Source: Carya illinoinensis (lineage: Eukaryota; Streptophyta; Magnoliopsida; Fagales; Juglandaceae). Taken from it: a DNA stretch of 64,000 bases. Both the position numbers and the translations under genes were made by a program. The notes under the pieces were generated by a model. It made no database searches, had not been told where the DNA came from, and was given only the letters and a program-made list of their open reading frames with translations. Location of the stretch: contig NC_056766.1 in the NCBI RefSeq assembly GCF_018687715.1, positions 19,885,001 through 19,949,000 of the forward strand. The letters run 5' to 3'. Below, piece by piece: positions 22,157-33,121 of this stretch. Positions within the stretch are counted from its first letter, which is position 1. Each line of letters opens with the position of its first letter.

Positions 22157-23198
22157 TCCCTTCCAATCCTCCATATCCCATTCTTGTTATTCTTCAAGAG
22201 TCCTATCTCTCTTTTTTTTCTCTACCGCTTCAAAACCTCTCAGACCCTGCTGGCCTCGCATGGACTCCGCCCCCGCTAATACGAAGATCGCTACCGCTCG
22301 TCGACAGCGCAAGAAGGAAAAAATCGTCGTCGTATTGGGCGCCACCGGAGCTGGAAAAACCAGGCTCTCCGTCGAGCTCGCCACCCGCTTCCAAGCCGAG
22401 ATTGTCAACTCCGACAAAATGCAAGTCTACAAAGGCCTCGATATCACAACCAACAAAATCCCTCCTCTCGAGCGGCGCGGCATCGCCCACCATCTGATGG
22501 GCGAGTTCGACCCCGTCGACGGAGAGTTCACCCCAGCTGAGTTCCGCCATCTCGCCGGGTCCGTTATCTCCGACATCGCTTCTCGAAAGAATCTGCCACT
22601 CGTCGTGGGTGGGTCCAACTCGTTCGTACATGCGCTGGTCGTGGACCGGTTCAATCCACAGATAGACATTTTCAACGGGTCGCACTCGCTCTCCTCTGAG
22701 TTAAGGTACAACTGTTGTTTCCTCTGGGTAGACGTATCCTTCACGGTCTTGTCGGCATACCTCTCGAAGCGAGTCGACGAAATGCTCGACTCCGGTATGT
22801 TCCAGGAGCTAGCCGAGTTCTACGACCCGACCGAAACAGCTGACTCTGCAGGGCCTCCAACCGGGTTGCGAAAAGCCATTGGCGTCCCAGAGTTCGATCG
22901 CTATTTCAAGAAACACCCACCTGGCCGGTCGGTGGGTGGCGCCGATCATGGGCAGAAGGCTGCATACGAGGAGGCGGTGAGGGAAATAAAGGAAAACACA
23001 TGTCAACTGGCGAAGAGACAGATAGAGAAGATCGGGGCGCTGAGAGGGGGAGGTTGGAACCTCCGGAGGCTGGACATGACGGAGCCGTTCAGGGAGGCGA
23101 TGAGACCCGAGGGCTGCGGAAAGAGGTGGTCGGAAATTTGGGAGAGTCAGGTGTTGGAACCAAGCGTGAAGATTGTGAAGCACTTCTTGGAGGAGTAG
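22146..23198 (+). CDS. IPT1: Adenylate isopentenyltransferase (cytokinin synthase), IPT1-like
   Basis: The protein of 350 residues transfers the isopentenyl group from DMAPP to ATP or ADP, the first committed step of cytokinin synthesis. The P-loop GATGAGKT is at residues 65-72, followed by ATRF, EIVNSDKMQVYKGLDI and TNK, all IPT signatures. HHLMGEF, FRHLAGSVI and VVGGSNSF follow, then LRYNCCFLWVDV and AIGVPEFDRYF, with IKENTCQLAKRQIEKI near the end. The DSGMFQELAEFYDP segment and the C-terminus resemble the Arabidopsis IPT1 clade rather than tRNA-type enzymes, which are longer and carry a zinc finger. Residues 1-38 are rich in S and hydrophobics, with no acidic residue, fitting a plastid transit peptide; M39 is an alternative start. 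The gene is intronless, normal for this family, and is markedly more GC-rich than its surroundings. No frame defect is seen. Confidence 0.95.
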   Translation: MTLNPFQSSISHSCYSSRVLSLFFFSTASKPLRPCWPRMDSAPANTKIATARRQRKKEKIVVVLGATGAGKTRLSVELATRFQAEIVNSDKMQVYKGLDITTNKIPPLERRGIAHHLMGEFDPVDGEFTPAEFRHLAGSVISDIASRKNLPLVVGGSNSFVHALVVDRFNPQIDIFNGSHSLSSELRYNCCFLWVDVSFTVLSAYLSKRVDEMLDSGMFQELAEFYDPTETADSAGPPTGLRKAIGVPEFDRYFKKHPPGRSVGGADHGQKAAYEEAVREIKENTCQLAKRQIEKIGALRGGGWNLRRLDMTEPFREAMRPEGCGKRWSEIWESQVLEPSVKIVKHFLEE

Positions 23199-23252
23199 GT
23201 TTAATTTCCAACCTTTTCCAGCTATACTTTTAAGGAGTTTGTTAAGTGTACA

Positions 23253-23255
<3 letters not shown>

Positions 23256-23331
<76 letters not shown>
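23256..23331. repeat. CT/GA dinucleotide microsatellite in the 3' region of the IPT gene
   Basis: About 37 uninterrupted TC units start 58 bases after the stop codon at 23198, so they probably lie in the 3' untranslated region. Such a long perfect run is likely length-variable between individuals. Confidence 0.9.
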
Positions 23332-23334
<3 letters not shown>

Positions 23335-23399
23335 TTTTTTGCCCTTTTGTGTCTCTCTCCCTGACTCTCTCCAGATAGCAGCAAAAGGTTTTAGAGTCT

Positions 23400-25290
23400 A
23401 GACTTTTATAGATGATTTGGGGGTTTGGGGGTTCTCAATTGGGGAGGACTTGGTTGGATCAGTGATTCACTCAAGGACCCGTTTTGGGGCAATGGGAGAA
23501 GACTAATATCTCTTTTTGGGAATTTTGACAGTGGAACAGAGTAGACACCAAACAAAGTTAATAGAGTTTTTGTTCTCAAAAAAATAAAGGTAAACTCTAT
23601 ACCCTTGTCACATAATTTAATTTATAAAAAGATAAATTATAATATATGTTATGAGCATTACATTATTATGTTATACATATGGAGGAAGTGTGTGGAGTGA
23701 GAAGAATAAGGGGGAAAAAAAATGTGCCATAAGGTACAAATTTTACCTTTTTGGTTCCCAGCTCTGCAGTTTGCAGCACAATGGCATTTAAGGTTTTTTT
23801 TAAATAGATTTTATTTTATGAGATTATTTCTGAAATATTTAGTATAATTAGTTGCCATCTTGGAGTTCCCAGCTATGGACGCTAAGTAGACTAATAAACC
23901 AAAACCTTCCTCCAATATTAATGATCCATTTGACAAACGGAAGCGTTGTTTTAAAATAACCTATTCAATTTGGAATCTTCATTGTATTGGTCTCTCGCAT
24001 TTAAGGCTGAAGTAATTAATGACATTATTTTGTCAAATCTTGCTATCTAATTTTCCATTTGTCATTTTCAGTTTGAAATAGAATGGAACCATGATTTGAA
24101 TTCAAAAGAATTTATTGCAATTTTAAATAGTTTCAAAAAATAATTAAGTAATTATTTTTTTAGTGATAATCTTGATTAATTAACCATTAAAAGCAGATAA
24201 ATTCAATTAAAATTTATTAAAATTTAAATTTTATTAAATATGTCTATATATTGTATTAAAAATTCAAAATATACCCTATATTATAATTCTATAAATATAG
24301 CAAATGGCCTCTAAAAAATTTTACACTCCCCATATGTTGTTTAAAATTTTCTAAAATCTCAATATATTTAGAAATGTCTTTCTTCATTTCTTTTTCCTAA
24401 ATTTTGTATAATTTCTATATATTATTTACTTTCAAGGATGTAGCCTCACAAAAATTAAATTAAAACTAAATTTAAGAAAAATAATAAACTTATTAATATA
24501 AAGAATCCAAAGTGAAAATACAAGAAAAATCATTTAAAGTTGATAATTTACATAAAAAATAGTTGAGAGATTTTATCCTCTAGACGTCATTGAGTAAAAA
24601 AAAAAAAATTTAAGGTCTCAATTATAGCATTATATGCTTAATGTAACACGGAAATATCTAGATTTTGCATAAAAATTGATAAACTAGCTTACCAACTAGA
24701 ATTAAAGATGACATTTTAAATGATCACTTGATAGTTTCTATGAACAAAATAAATTCTAAATATTTCATTATAAAAATAAATGAATTAATATTATTTCATG
24801 AAACATTACTGTCAGAAATTTGAAATATATATTAAGTTGTATTTTTTAGAATTTTATTTCTATGTATATGCAACAAGTTAATGAGATTTAATTTTATATA
24901 TAGTTATATTTTATCATTTTTAATTTATTTTTATTTTATATAAATATATCAAACAATAGAAAATGGGTGGGTCTATACTCACCGCTCCGCCACCCTAGCT
25001 TAGTTTTAATTAGTTTTTTTTTCTTTTTTTTTATATGTATTTTTTAACACTTTTAAATAATAATAAAAATTATAATATTATTAAAAAATAATTTTTAATA
25101 ATTAAATAAAAATAAAAATAAAAAATTAGAGCGATATAACCGAGCGATAAATTTAAATAATGAAAGTAACATTTTTCATAGGAAAGTTAACCCCTTGTAA
25201 AAGTTGCTGGTTCCGGCACCGCCTTCTTCTATCGGTTTCTGACGGCTGTCATCTTTACTCTCAAATGAGAGTCTTCAGCGTATCGTCTAG
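23400..25290. other. Spacer downstream of IPT, no gene recognised
   Basis: AT-rich intergenic sequence with A/T runs; possible AATAAA poly-A signals lie near 23582. Nothing coding was recognised. Confidence 0.4.
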
Positions 25291-25291
25291 G

Positions 25292-25420
25292 CATGTGAAC
25301 TTCATGCGCTAATTGAGCATAGCATGAGTCCTATATGACACCATCTTTTTGAATAGCATATTGCCACATGTGCAACTGATTTGACCTAAACCCTAATCTC
25401 AACTTTACAAAATTCAAGTG
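25292..25420 (+). repeat. Left copy of a diverged direct repeat flanking the CACTA element
   Basis: It reads CATGTGAACTTCATGCGC, then TATATGACACCATC, ACATGTGCAACT and AATCTCAACTTTACAAAAT. The same order recurs at 30457-30592 (CATGTGAATCTCACGTACG, then CACATGCGCAACT and GATCTCACTTTACCAAAT), in the same orientation, with roughly 65-70% identity by eye. Confidence 0.6.
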
Positions 25421-26439
25421 GACACGTGCCTCACTAATCACTCTAGTGGCTGCCAATATTCATCTCAAACGACGGTCGCGATCGTTTGTATCATCTAGGC
25501 ACTACAACAAAAATAAGATTTTGGAAGGAAAAATTTTTTTTGGACAAAATGATAATCTTTCCAAAAAATGAGTCGTAGGAAAGAAATTCAAATTTTAACC
25601 TAAAAATTGATGGAAGACGTTAACTGTTCAAATAAACATTTGACTGGATAACTGTTCAAAAATGTAGGGACGATAAATTTTGATCTTAATAAACCTATCG
25701 TACGAACATTTACAAACACGTTTGAACATAATAAAATAAACATTTGAATAGATACTATATACAGTTAAACGAGAATTTTACACGTTAAGTTATAAAATTT
25801 AGCATAATATTAACCTATCATTTGAACAACATTCGAACATTAAGGTTAATCAATGTTCAAACGGATATTATATATGATTGAATGGAAAAATAGCGAGTTA
25901 AGTCACTAAATTTAGCAAAAATTGAGTTACCGTTCAACGCCATATTACTGCATTATTCGAACTAATAGGTTAATCAATGTTCGAACATAAAATAAAGAAT
26001 TCGAACGGTAATTTATTCCAAAAATATCTGAGGGGAATAGAGAAATGTTTAAATAGTACATATTCCATTTGAACAGTGACATTAATTTTATAAAAAATTT
26101 CAATTAAAGAATATATATAATAGAAATCAATAATTAATTTAGAAAAACAAAAGGATCATTCATAATTAAATTAATTTTACAAAAAAAAAATATTGTTTAT
26201 ACAAAAAAAAAAAAAAATACAAAGGTGGGCGTGTCTCTATCTACTAACCCAAATCTCTAACCACATCCTTGACGGCAGCTAGGGGTGTCTCTAGCTGTGT
26301 TAACCGAGTATTGATCTGTGTTAACCAAGTAGTGATCATGACCTGAGTCACACCTGTAATGTTTGTGCATGGATCAATGCCTGCTTTTTATCTGCAGTCT
26401 CGTCACGAGTAGCAGTGCGTGATGCCTTGGCCTGTGTGG

Positions 26440-27345
26440 ATGTCTCACTGGTCGATACTCCATAATATGTCGGGTGTCCATCTTCCTAAGTATCGACTTG
26501 CTCTGGAATAGAAGGATGAAGACAAAGTCTCTAGTGTCCCGTGCTTTGTGATAGGGTAAAGGAGTTGATCGGTCCAATCAGCTCCCGAACACACTCAGCA
26601 ATATTTGGCAAGAGCCCGGCATGTAGCAGGAATTGTGTGATAAGGATCCCAAATGGCAATATATCCGTTGTAATGTAGGAAGCATCTGATCGAATTATAG
26701 TGAATATATAACCCATTAGGTCGATAGGCACCCCATGAGCGACGCGTATCATAAACTTCGTCTGATCCATGCCAACCTCTGTCTTGTACTGTCGAGGATT
26801 AATGTTGTTGGCAATGACTAAGTTTATAATCTTGAAGAAACCAGATAAATCAGCCTGTTTGATGCACTTCGTCCCATCATAGGGAGGAGCATCTTGACTA
26901 GCACCCAACTGCCATCGAGTCCATCTCTATCAGAGCCCTTGTCCTCAACCGTCTCCCCACAAGCTGTAGACTCCCTAGGCACCACGGATATGCAATACGC
27001 AGTCGTAAGATACCAATGAAATCAACAAGCCTATCCGTTGAAAATGTAGCTGAGACTCCCCAAATGGAGATCGTGTATGCTTCATCATCATCTTAGCTGG
27101 AACCACTAAGCTCTCTATAAAACTCAGAGACAATGTTGATATAGGAAATGAGGTCCCATGCTACGTCCTTCTGGTCAAGAATTGGTGTCCAACCACACTC
27201 GATGAAGATGGCTGTCAAGGAATGACCCTCTTAGAGAAGATCCTGAAAGTTATAGATCTTCAACTAATGCTCCAACAAAATAGTCTCTCTCGATATGATT
27301 AGCTGGAGGGTTGCCCTGGTCTGCCACACTTCCTTCCCCTAGAAG
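26440..27345 (-). pseudogene. Putative plant transposon protein (Transposase_32-like), antisense in CACTA element
   Basis: Reading from 27345 on the minus strand: GKEVWQTRATLQLIISRETILLEH, then FQDLL, FIECGWTPIL, IVSEFYREL and YTISIWGVSATFS. Further on, 26531-26908 is an open stretch of 125 residues with PPYDGTKC, NNINPRQYKTEVG, VPIDLMGYIFTIIR and LPFGILITQFLLHAGL. The last is the LPYGxLIT motif of the plant 'putative plant transposon protein' domain (Pfam PF20167 from memory). Stops at about 27250, 27217 and 26907 break it. The same gene, also antisense, appears at 8535-9165. Function unknown; transcription would oppose the transposase. Confidence 0.6.
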
Positions 27346-28039
27346 ACATTGTCAACCTGAAATTTAAAAAATAAAATTAAGAAAATTAGTTATAAAATAT
27401 GATACTTAAACCTTCACAAAATCATTTTATAATTAATATAATTTGAAACAGTTTTTTGTTTTATCATTCGATTGAATCATTAGGCGTCCGAACGTTATAA
27501 CAGTATTTCAAACGGTTACATAACTGTTCAAACACTTTTAAGAGGACTAAACCGTTCGAATGTCTAACATTTGTGTTCAAATGCCATATTAACTAATGTT
27601 CGAATGATTTCTTAACTGCTCAAGACATGAGTCCATAACGTTCAAATGAATTAACCATAGTTTGAATGGTTTCTAGATCGAGTTCAACAATGGCTGAGTA
27701 AACTCAGTGGCCATTGAAACGAAAGGAATCCATCTTGGCCTTTCGTTTCTTCTACAAATAATACACATACAAGGTTGGGATGTGTATAGAGGCATCTTGG
27801 CCTTGTGTTTTCCGGCCACCTACAGTGTCCATCAAGGAAAATTATTGATTTTTCTATTTTTTATAAAAAAAGAATTGAAAATAACATGAAATCAACCTAT
27901 TAATTGATAGTGGTATCCTAGTTGAAAGAAGTCATGATGGAGAAAACATTGGTTTTTATGGGGTTGTTGTTGATATAATTGGAATGAGATATTTGGGGGA
28001 GGTTGTGGTGTATTTGTTTAAGTGAAATTTGTGGGATTT

Positions 28040-30080
28040 AAGCAATCATCGAATGGGAGTGCGCGATGATGAATATTTTTATGGTATTTATACATCAAAA
28101 AAACCTTATAAATATGATATTTTTATTTTGGTTTCCCAAGCATCTCAAGTATTCTACTTAGATGATCTTGAGCTAAAAAATCAATGGCGAATAGTATAAA
28201 AGTTTTCTCCAAAAAATATATATGATGTTATCCCCAAGGTGAAGGGACAAGATGAAGAAGAAGATAATTCCTCTACTCAAGAAGCATACCAAGAGAGTCA
28301 ATCCATATTTAACTTGTTTGTGGATTTGAGCAAGTATGAGATTATTCCATTACATATGAAACATTTTGATGCTGAAATTGTTGATGTGACAGTTGAGTAA
28401 ATATTGAGTCATTTGAAATACTTACAGATGGTGAGGGTGAATGGTCAACTGAAACTAATACAAATGATTAACTAGTTTTGTGTTCACATGATACTTTATG
28501 ACAAATATTTTATGTAATAAATGTATCAATGGTTTAAAATTATGCCATCGAATATGAATGAAGTTTGTATCCTATCTTCACTTGTTCCTAGCTTTCCGTC
28601 TGACTCACCACTAAAGATTGACCATACAGAATAAGGTAAAAATCTAATAGTCATTTTGTTTCAATTAAGGCAATTCATATATATTATATCTTTTCTAATC
28701 ATCATTTACTTCGTTTCTAATTAATATTATATTCTGTAAAGTTAACAGTACAATCTTGTTAAGGCCAAGACACTACTAGAGGCATGACATTGGAAAAATA
28801 TCGTAAAATGGTTAAGATTAAGGTTAACATTTCTAATGAACATACCGGAGGTGAAGGAGAACCAGCAACTTGGCTTGTATCACATGTGGGTACTTTACAT
28901 GAACTTATGTACCTTTGGCAATGAATTCATGGCACATTAAAGTTCCACAAGATATGAAAGAGCTTATCAAAAAGCATTGTTTGGTTTAAATAATTGATTT
29001 GTAATATTATTTAATATGAATGCAAAATATAGAATTTGGAAGTGATAATATCTTTGTGTATATAATTTTTTCAAGGATGACTTTGAACTAAATTTTGGTC
29101 TGAGATAGAAGCGTAAGACTGTTGATGAGTTTATGTGTAATGCATTCTGCAAATATAAGGCGAGGTGTTATGAGCATTATAATAAGTTTGAAAAGAAGGA
29201 CGATGCACGCCAACATCATTTTCAGGATGTTCAACTTTCCAACTGAGAAAAACTTTATGACATGTTTATGGATCCATCATATAAGGTAAATTAAATGAAT
29301 TTTTGTCTGTGTCCTATTTATAATTTTTGTTCCCTAATATTTGTAACTTCTATGTAAGAACAGAGTTTTATAAATAAAACAAATAGATCGAAGTTGAAGA
29401 TTTATCATCATGCAATTTAAGATCTTTTCATCGTCTCTCTAAGAAATTGGTAATATTGTTTTATTTTAGTTTTTTGTATATAGTTTGTTATTTGGAAGTA
29501 TTCTAATGACTTTATATCTCAATAAATGTCTCTTGTAGAAGAGTCGGATACCAATTATGATATAAAAAAATTATATACTGCATCACATACTAATTGTAAT
29601 AAAGAGTAGACTCATCCGATGCCCATGAAAATCATGTAAGTATTGTTATCTATTTTAATTAAGCATATTTGAATATTTGTGGAGATATTAATTCTTTCTT
29701 TTGTGTGTAGGAAAAAATGGGTGTCTTACGTGTTAAATCTGCATCAAATCAAAATTCCTCAACAAGTGATGTTGAAATTTTTCCATAAATTTTGGGTCAA
29801 TGTTCAAGATATTTGAAAGGTTTCTGTCGTTGTGTAAAGCTTTCTACGTTCTTCTCGTCGTCTGGGTATGTCTCTAACACCTCTATAGTATTAGAGAAAG
29901 TGAATTCTAAGATCGAGAAATTGAGTACAAGACATCATGAGTTAAAGACTCAATTGACGAGACAAGTAGAAATAGAGATATACATGAAACAACAATAACA
30001 ACATAAGAAGAGTTTAGGAGAGAGATGCAACTCTAAATGCAGATACTTATGCAACAGTTCAAACCTTCAAGCAACTGACT
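28040..30080 (+). pseudogene. CACTA transposase-related genes: DUF4216-like segment and Transposase_24-like (TNPA-type) segment
   Basis: At 28060-28290 the translation reads YKYDIFILVSQASQVFYLDDL, then QWRIV and NIYDVIP. This matches the C-terminal DUF4216 region found after En/Spm transposases (LASQAxQVFY, WxVV). At 28775-29280 a second block reads RGMTLEKYRKMVKIKVNI, TWLVSHVGTL, SWHIKVPQDMKELI and FCKYKARCYEHYNKF, typical of the plant Transposase_24 (En/Spm accessory) family. Its end (29780-30000) has LGQCSRYLKGF and a coiled-coil-like stretch VLEKVNSKIEKLSTRHHELKTQL. Intron-like gaps and many stops separate the blocks. It would have acted in the nucleus on the subterminal repeats. Confidence 0.65.
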
Positions 30081-30456
30081 TACATTATACATACTGATTT
30101 TGATATCTATTTTTATATGAAGAATGCTAGTACTACTGTTTTATTTATTATAAGACTACTTTTATGGATATTGAACAAATTGTAACGTATTTTTTTCAAT
30201 ATTATGTATGTCTATCTAGTTTTTTATTATTGGGTAAAATAATAGTTACCTTTCGAATTGTCTAAAATCATTCAAATGAAACAAGTAAAACCATTCAAAC
30301 ATTCAAATATAATCATTATTAAACGTTTGAACAATACTTGAAACCGTTTGAACGATAACACCAAACATGAAATAAATGATAACACAAAATAGACGATAAC
30401 ACAAACGTGAAATAAACTATAGCACAAAATTCTCTCACATGAAATAAACGTTCAAA

Positions 30457-30589
30457 CATGTGAATCTCACGTACGTGCAACTCAAGCAGTGCATAAGTTC
30501 TATGCATCGTCAATATCTCTTTGCACTACATATTAATGTCACATGCGCAACTCAGACTTAATCCCTGATCTCACTTTACCAAATCCATC

Positions 30590-30592
<3 letters not shown>
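30457..30592 (+). repeat. Right copy of the diverged direct repeat flanking the CACTA element
   Basis: Partner of 25292-25420; see that entry. It is followed directly by a T-run and a G-run. Confidence 0.6.
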
Positions 30593-30627
<35 letters not shown>

Positions 30628-30666
30628 CACAACTTCTTTCGGAATTGGGGGGGGGGGGGGGGGGGT
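30593..30666. repeat. Homopolymer tracts (poly-T then poly-G)
   Basis: About 32 T's at 30593-30624 and about 18 G's at 30649-30666 lie 24 bases apart. Lengths of such runs are unreliable in most sequencing data. Confidence 0.85.
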
Positions 30667-30844
30667 TTGGCATTTTTCCACTCTATGGTATATTCTTTTA
30701 TTTAAAATTTAATGCAATGTTATTGATTAGAGAAAAAAAATGTGAGAGAACTGATGAGTTTCACAGAAGATTTTATGGCACCAATTTTTTGAATGGACAC
30801 TATGTAAGATGTGTCATATTTATCACATGAATTGGATGATAAAG

Positions 30845-30990
30845 AATACATTACAAGAAAACTACTTATTTGCGATTAGTTATTTCAAGCGAAATGATTA
30901 TTTCCAACTAAAATGAATCTATTTTCATCACAAATAATCTTTTTGGTCGTAAAAAATTGTTCATAAATACCCGTTTTTATTATAATGATA
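30845..30990 (+). repeat. CACTA-like terminal sequence (CATTACAAGAAAA type)
   Basis: CATTACAAGAAAACTACTTATTTG at this site resembles CACTA-like left ends. The same sequence in opposite orientation occurs at 18780-18845. The internal part (GATTATTTCCAACTAAAATG) is also shared. A partner end nearby was not found. Confidence 0.45.
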
Positions 30991-32550
30991 TCTAATAAAG
31001 GATCAACCAATACTTATAAATGTATCACATCTTACATAATGAGATAAAAGTAGGATAACAATATGGTGTATAAAAGTTTCCTATATATATATATATATAT
31101 ATAATTGGGTAGAAAATTGATATCATCCAATATTGTTTAAATAGAAACTAATGTGGGATGTTTCAACAATTCTAGCTTCGCTAGCTTATCTTGTTCGTGA
31201 AGTTTGACTTTGTGTATAAATTGAATGAAATTTCACTTTAAAGGCATGTGCGATTCTTTCCTTTGGTTTCTTAATTATATGGGATCATGGTATGGGAGCT
31301 GATCATGCATGATGTATATTGTCCAATTGTGTATCAATTATTGTCCGGGTTGACCCACCTACTACTCATATAGCAATATTCCAGCTCATTAATTCATGTT
31401 TAGTCAGCTTCTATAAAGATACTGTTGATAGTAGTCAAATCATGAATCCTAAACACGAAATTGCATCAATTGAATTGTATTCAATCAGCTGGTTAAGACC
31501 TGATCTTAGAATTTTAAGGATATTCTGATGCATGCAATGTGAAATTTCACCAAATTTCAACCATTATCTTCAAACTCAAGGGTAAAGATCTTGTCATTTG
31601 AAAATTCAGATTTAATGTGCTAAATGTGGGGACGACTTAGATGCTAAGTCTTTGATTTGAAAGTTGTAGATGCTAAGATGATCAAATCTTAAACATTGAA
31701 TTTGAACACGATGGCTATAATTCAGATCAATTGGGTTGACCCACGTGCTCATCGATCTAACCATCCAGCTATGAAGATATTGTGGGCTTAAAGCTAAGAG
31801 AGATTCATACACAACGTAATAATATATTTATGTTACTCAATTTATGTATTTATTTGTCTTTGAATTTCACATGAGATCAATCGTTCGAACATGAATTTTA
31901 ATAAATCAAAATCCTACCATCACATTTTGTCTATAATTAAAATCAGTTACACCATGAGATCATAACGGTCGTCCCTCCCTCTCTGTCTTTATAAAGTTTT
32001 CTCCGCATTCTCTTTAAAATAAAAACATCGTCTTTATAAAGTTTCATGAGCAGTTGCATAATCACACTGCCAAAGAGTACATGTGCACCACCGGTGGGGT
32101 TCTTGGACTCCGATCGTCAAGTTAGATATCTCACCGTGCGCCACCTCCATAACCCCCCAAGCATGGCCCCATGCATCATCATAAGAGTATGAGCTGCTTG
32201 ATGCTTGCCACAGATTGAGACTTTTCGACCCTAGTTAATTATCATGCAATGTTATTGCTTTCTCTAGATTTGGACATATAGATGAAGTGGACGTGGAAAA
32301 ATATCCGAGTGCAAACCGCTTTCGGCGATCCTCTCCCAAGGAATTACAAGGATTGGACCTTTGATCTATTGCCCCATTTTTAATCTTTCTTTTAACTTTT
32401 CTTTTAATTGCTGTAAGCATTGTAATGGGCGTTTATTTGGATCTGATACCTTTAATTTGTTTTAGTTTAGTGAACACCTGCTTGCTTAAAGAAAAATAAA
32501 ATAAAATCAATTAGCTAGGCCACACTCTTCTATCTCTTACTCGTTCTTTT
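30991..32550. other. Intergenic, no gene recognised
   Basis: AT-rich with an AT microsatellite at 31083-31103. Two short similar phrases around GTTGACCCAC lie at 31350 and 31735. No coding region could be supported. Confidence 0.4.
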
Positions 32551-32555
32551 AGAGT

Positions 32556-32919
32556 ATGTTTGGATGATAAGATGAGAGAAGTTGAATTTTATGAATAGTA
32601 AAGAAATGATTTATGTTAAGATGCTTTATTGGGTTTCGGAAAAGGAAAGAGAAAAACTTGAATTAAGATATTATAAATTTAAAAAATTATTGAAATATAA
32701 TTTTAATACTAGTTTTATTTTGAAATTTAAAAAAGTTGTATTGTTTTTTATATTTTCTTTGAAAGTTTTGGAAAGTTGTAATAATTAGGTAATTATTAAA
32801 TGAAAAAGTTGAAGATTTGAAATTAAAAATTTTTATGCTTGAGTGATATTTGAAAAGGGAATTATGAAAATTTTTAGATGAGATGAGATGTTGCCAACTC
32901 ATCTCATTTCTCAAACATG
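32556..32919. repeat. MITE (ATGTTTGG ... ATGAGATGAG type), complete copy
   Basis: The left end ATGTTTGGATGATAAGATGAG pairs with the right end, which reads on the minus strand ATGTTTGAGAAATGAGATGAG. The 364-bp body has no coding region. Its core (AAAAAGTTGTATTG, GAAAGTTGTAATAATTA) recurs at 32928-33121, 57805-58120, 59755-59950 and, reversed, at 60330-60482 and 61530-61690. Confidence 0.75.
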
Positions 32920-32927
32920 ATATTGGT

Positions 32928-33121
32928 TAGTTTGGATTCAGAAATGAGATGAGATGTTTTATATGAAATATGAAAGTTGAATAAAATATTGTTAGAATAT
33001 TATTTTTTTAATATTATTATTGTTTTAGGATTTAAAAAAGTTGAATTGTTTATTATATTTTTTGTGAAATTTTGAAGAAGTTGTAATAATGAGATAAGAT
33101 GAAACGTTTTCCAAATCCATA
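32928..33121. repeat. MITE, second copy of the same family
   Basis: It begins GTTTGGATTCAGAAATGAGATGAG and ends CCAAATCCA, the inverted form of the start. It shares AAAGTTGAATAAAATATTG and AGTTGTAATAATGAGATAAGATG with the family. It lies eight bases from the preceding copy. Confidence 0.7.

Larger units (their letters stand above)
25500..30400 (+). mobile_element. CACTA (En/Spm-type) DNA transposon, degraded, right terminus not found
   Basis: The left terminus begins CACTACAACAAAAATAAG at 25500. GTTCGAACG/CATTTGAAC words are dense at 25620-26080, 27460-27670 and 30260-30460, the expected subterminal signature. Inside lie an antisense transposon-protein relic (26440-27345) and a sense-strand transposase relic (28040-30080). 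No GTAGTG terminus is visible near 30400, so the right end is lost or decayed. Confidence 0.7.

Noticed and set aside
22230..22685. Minus-strand open frame of 151 codons
   Set aside because: Shadow of the GC-rich IPT coding sequence; no domain or codon support.
22809..23384. Minus-strand frame of about 190 codons with a long RE repeat
   Set aside because: It is the opposite strand of the IPT gene joined to the CT microsatellite; the RE run is the microsatellite translated.
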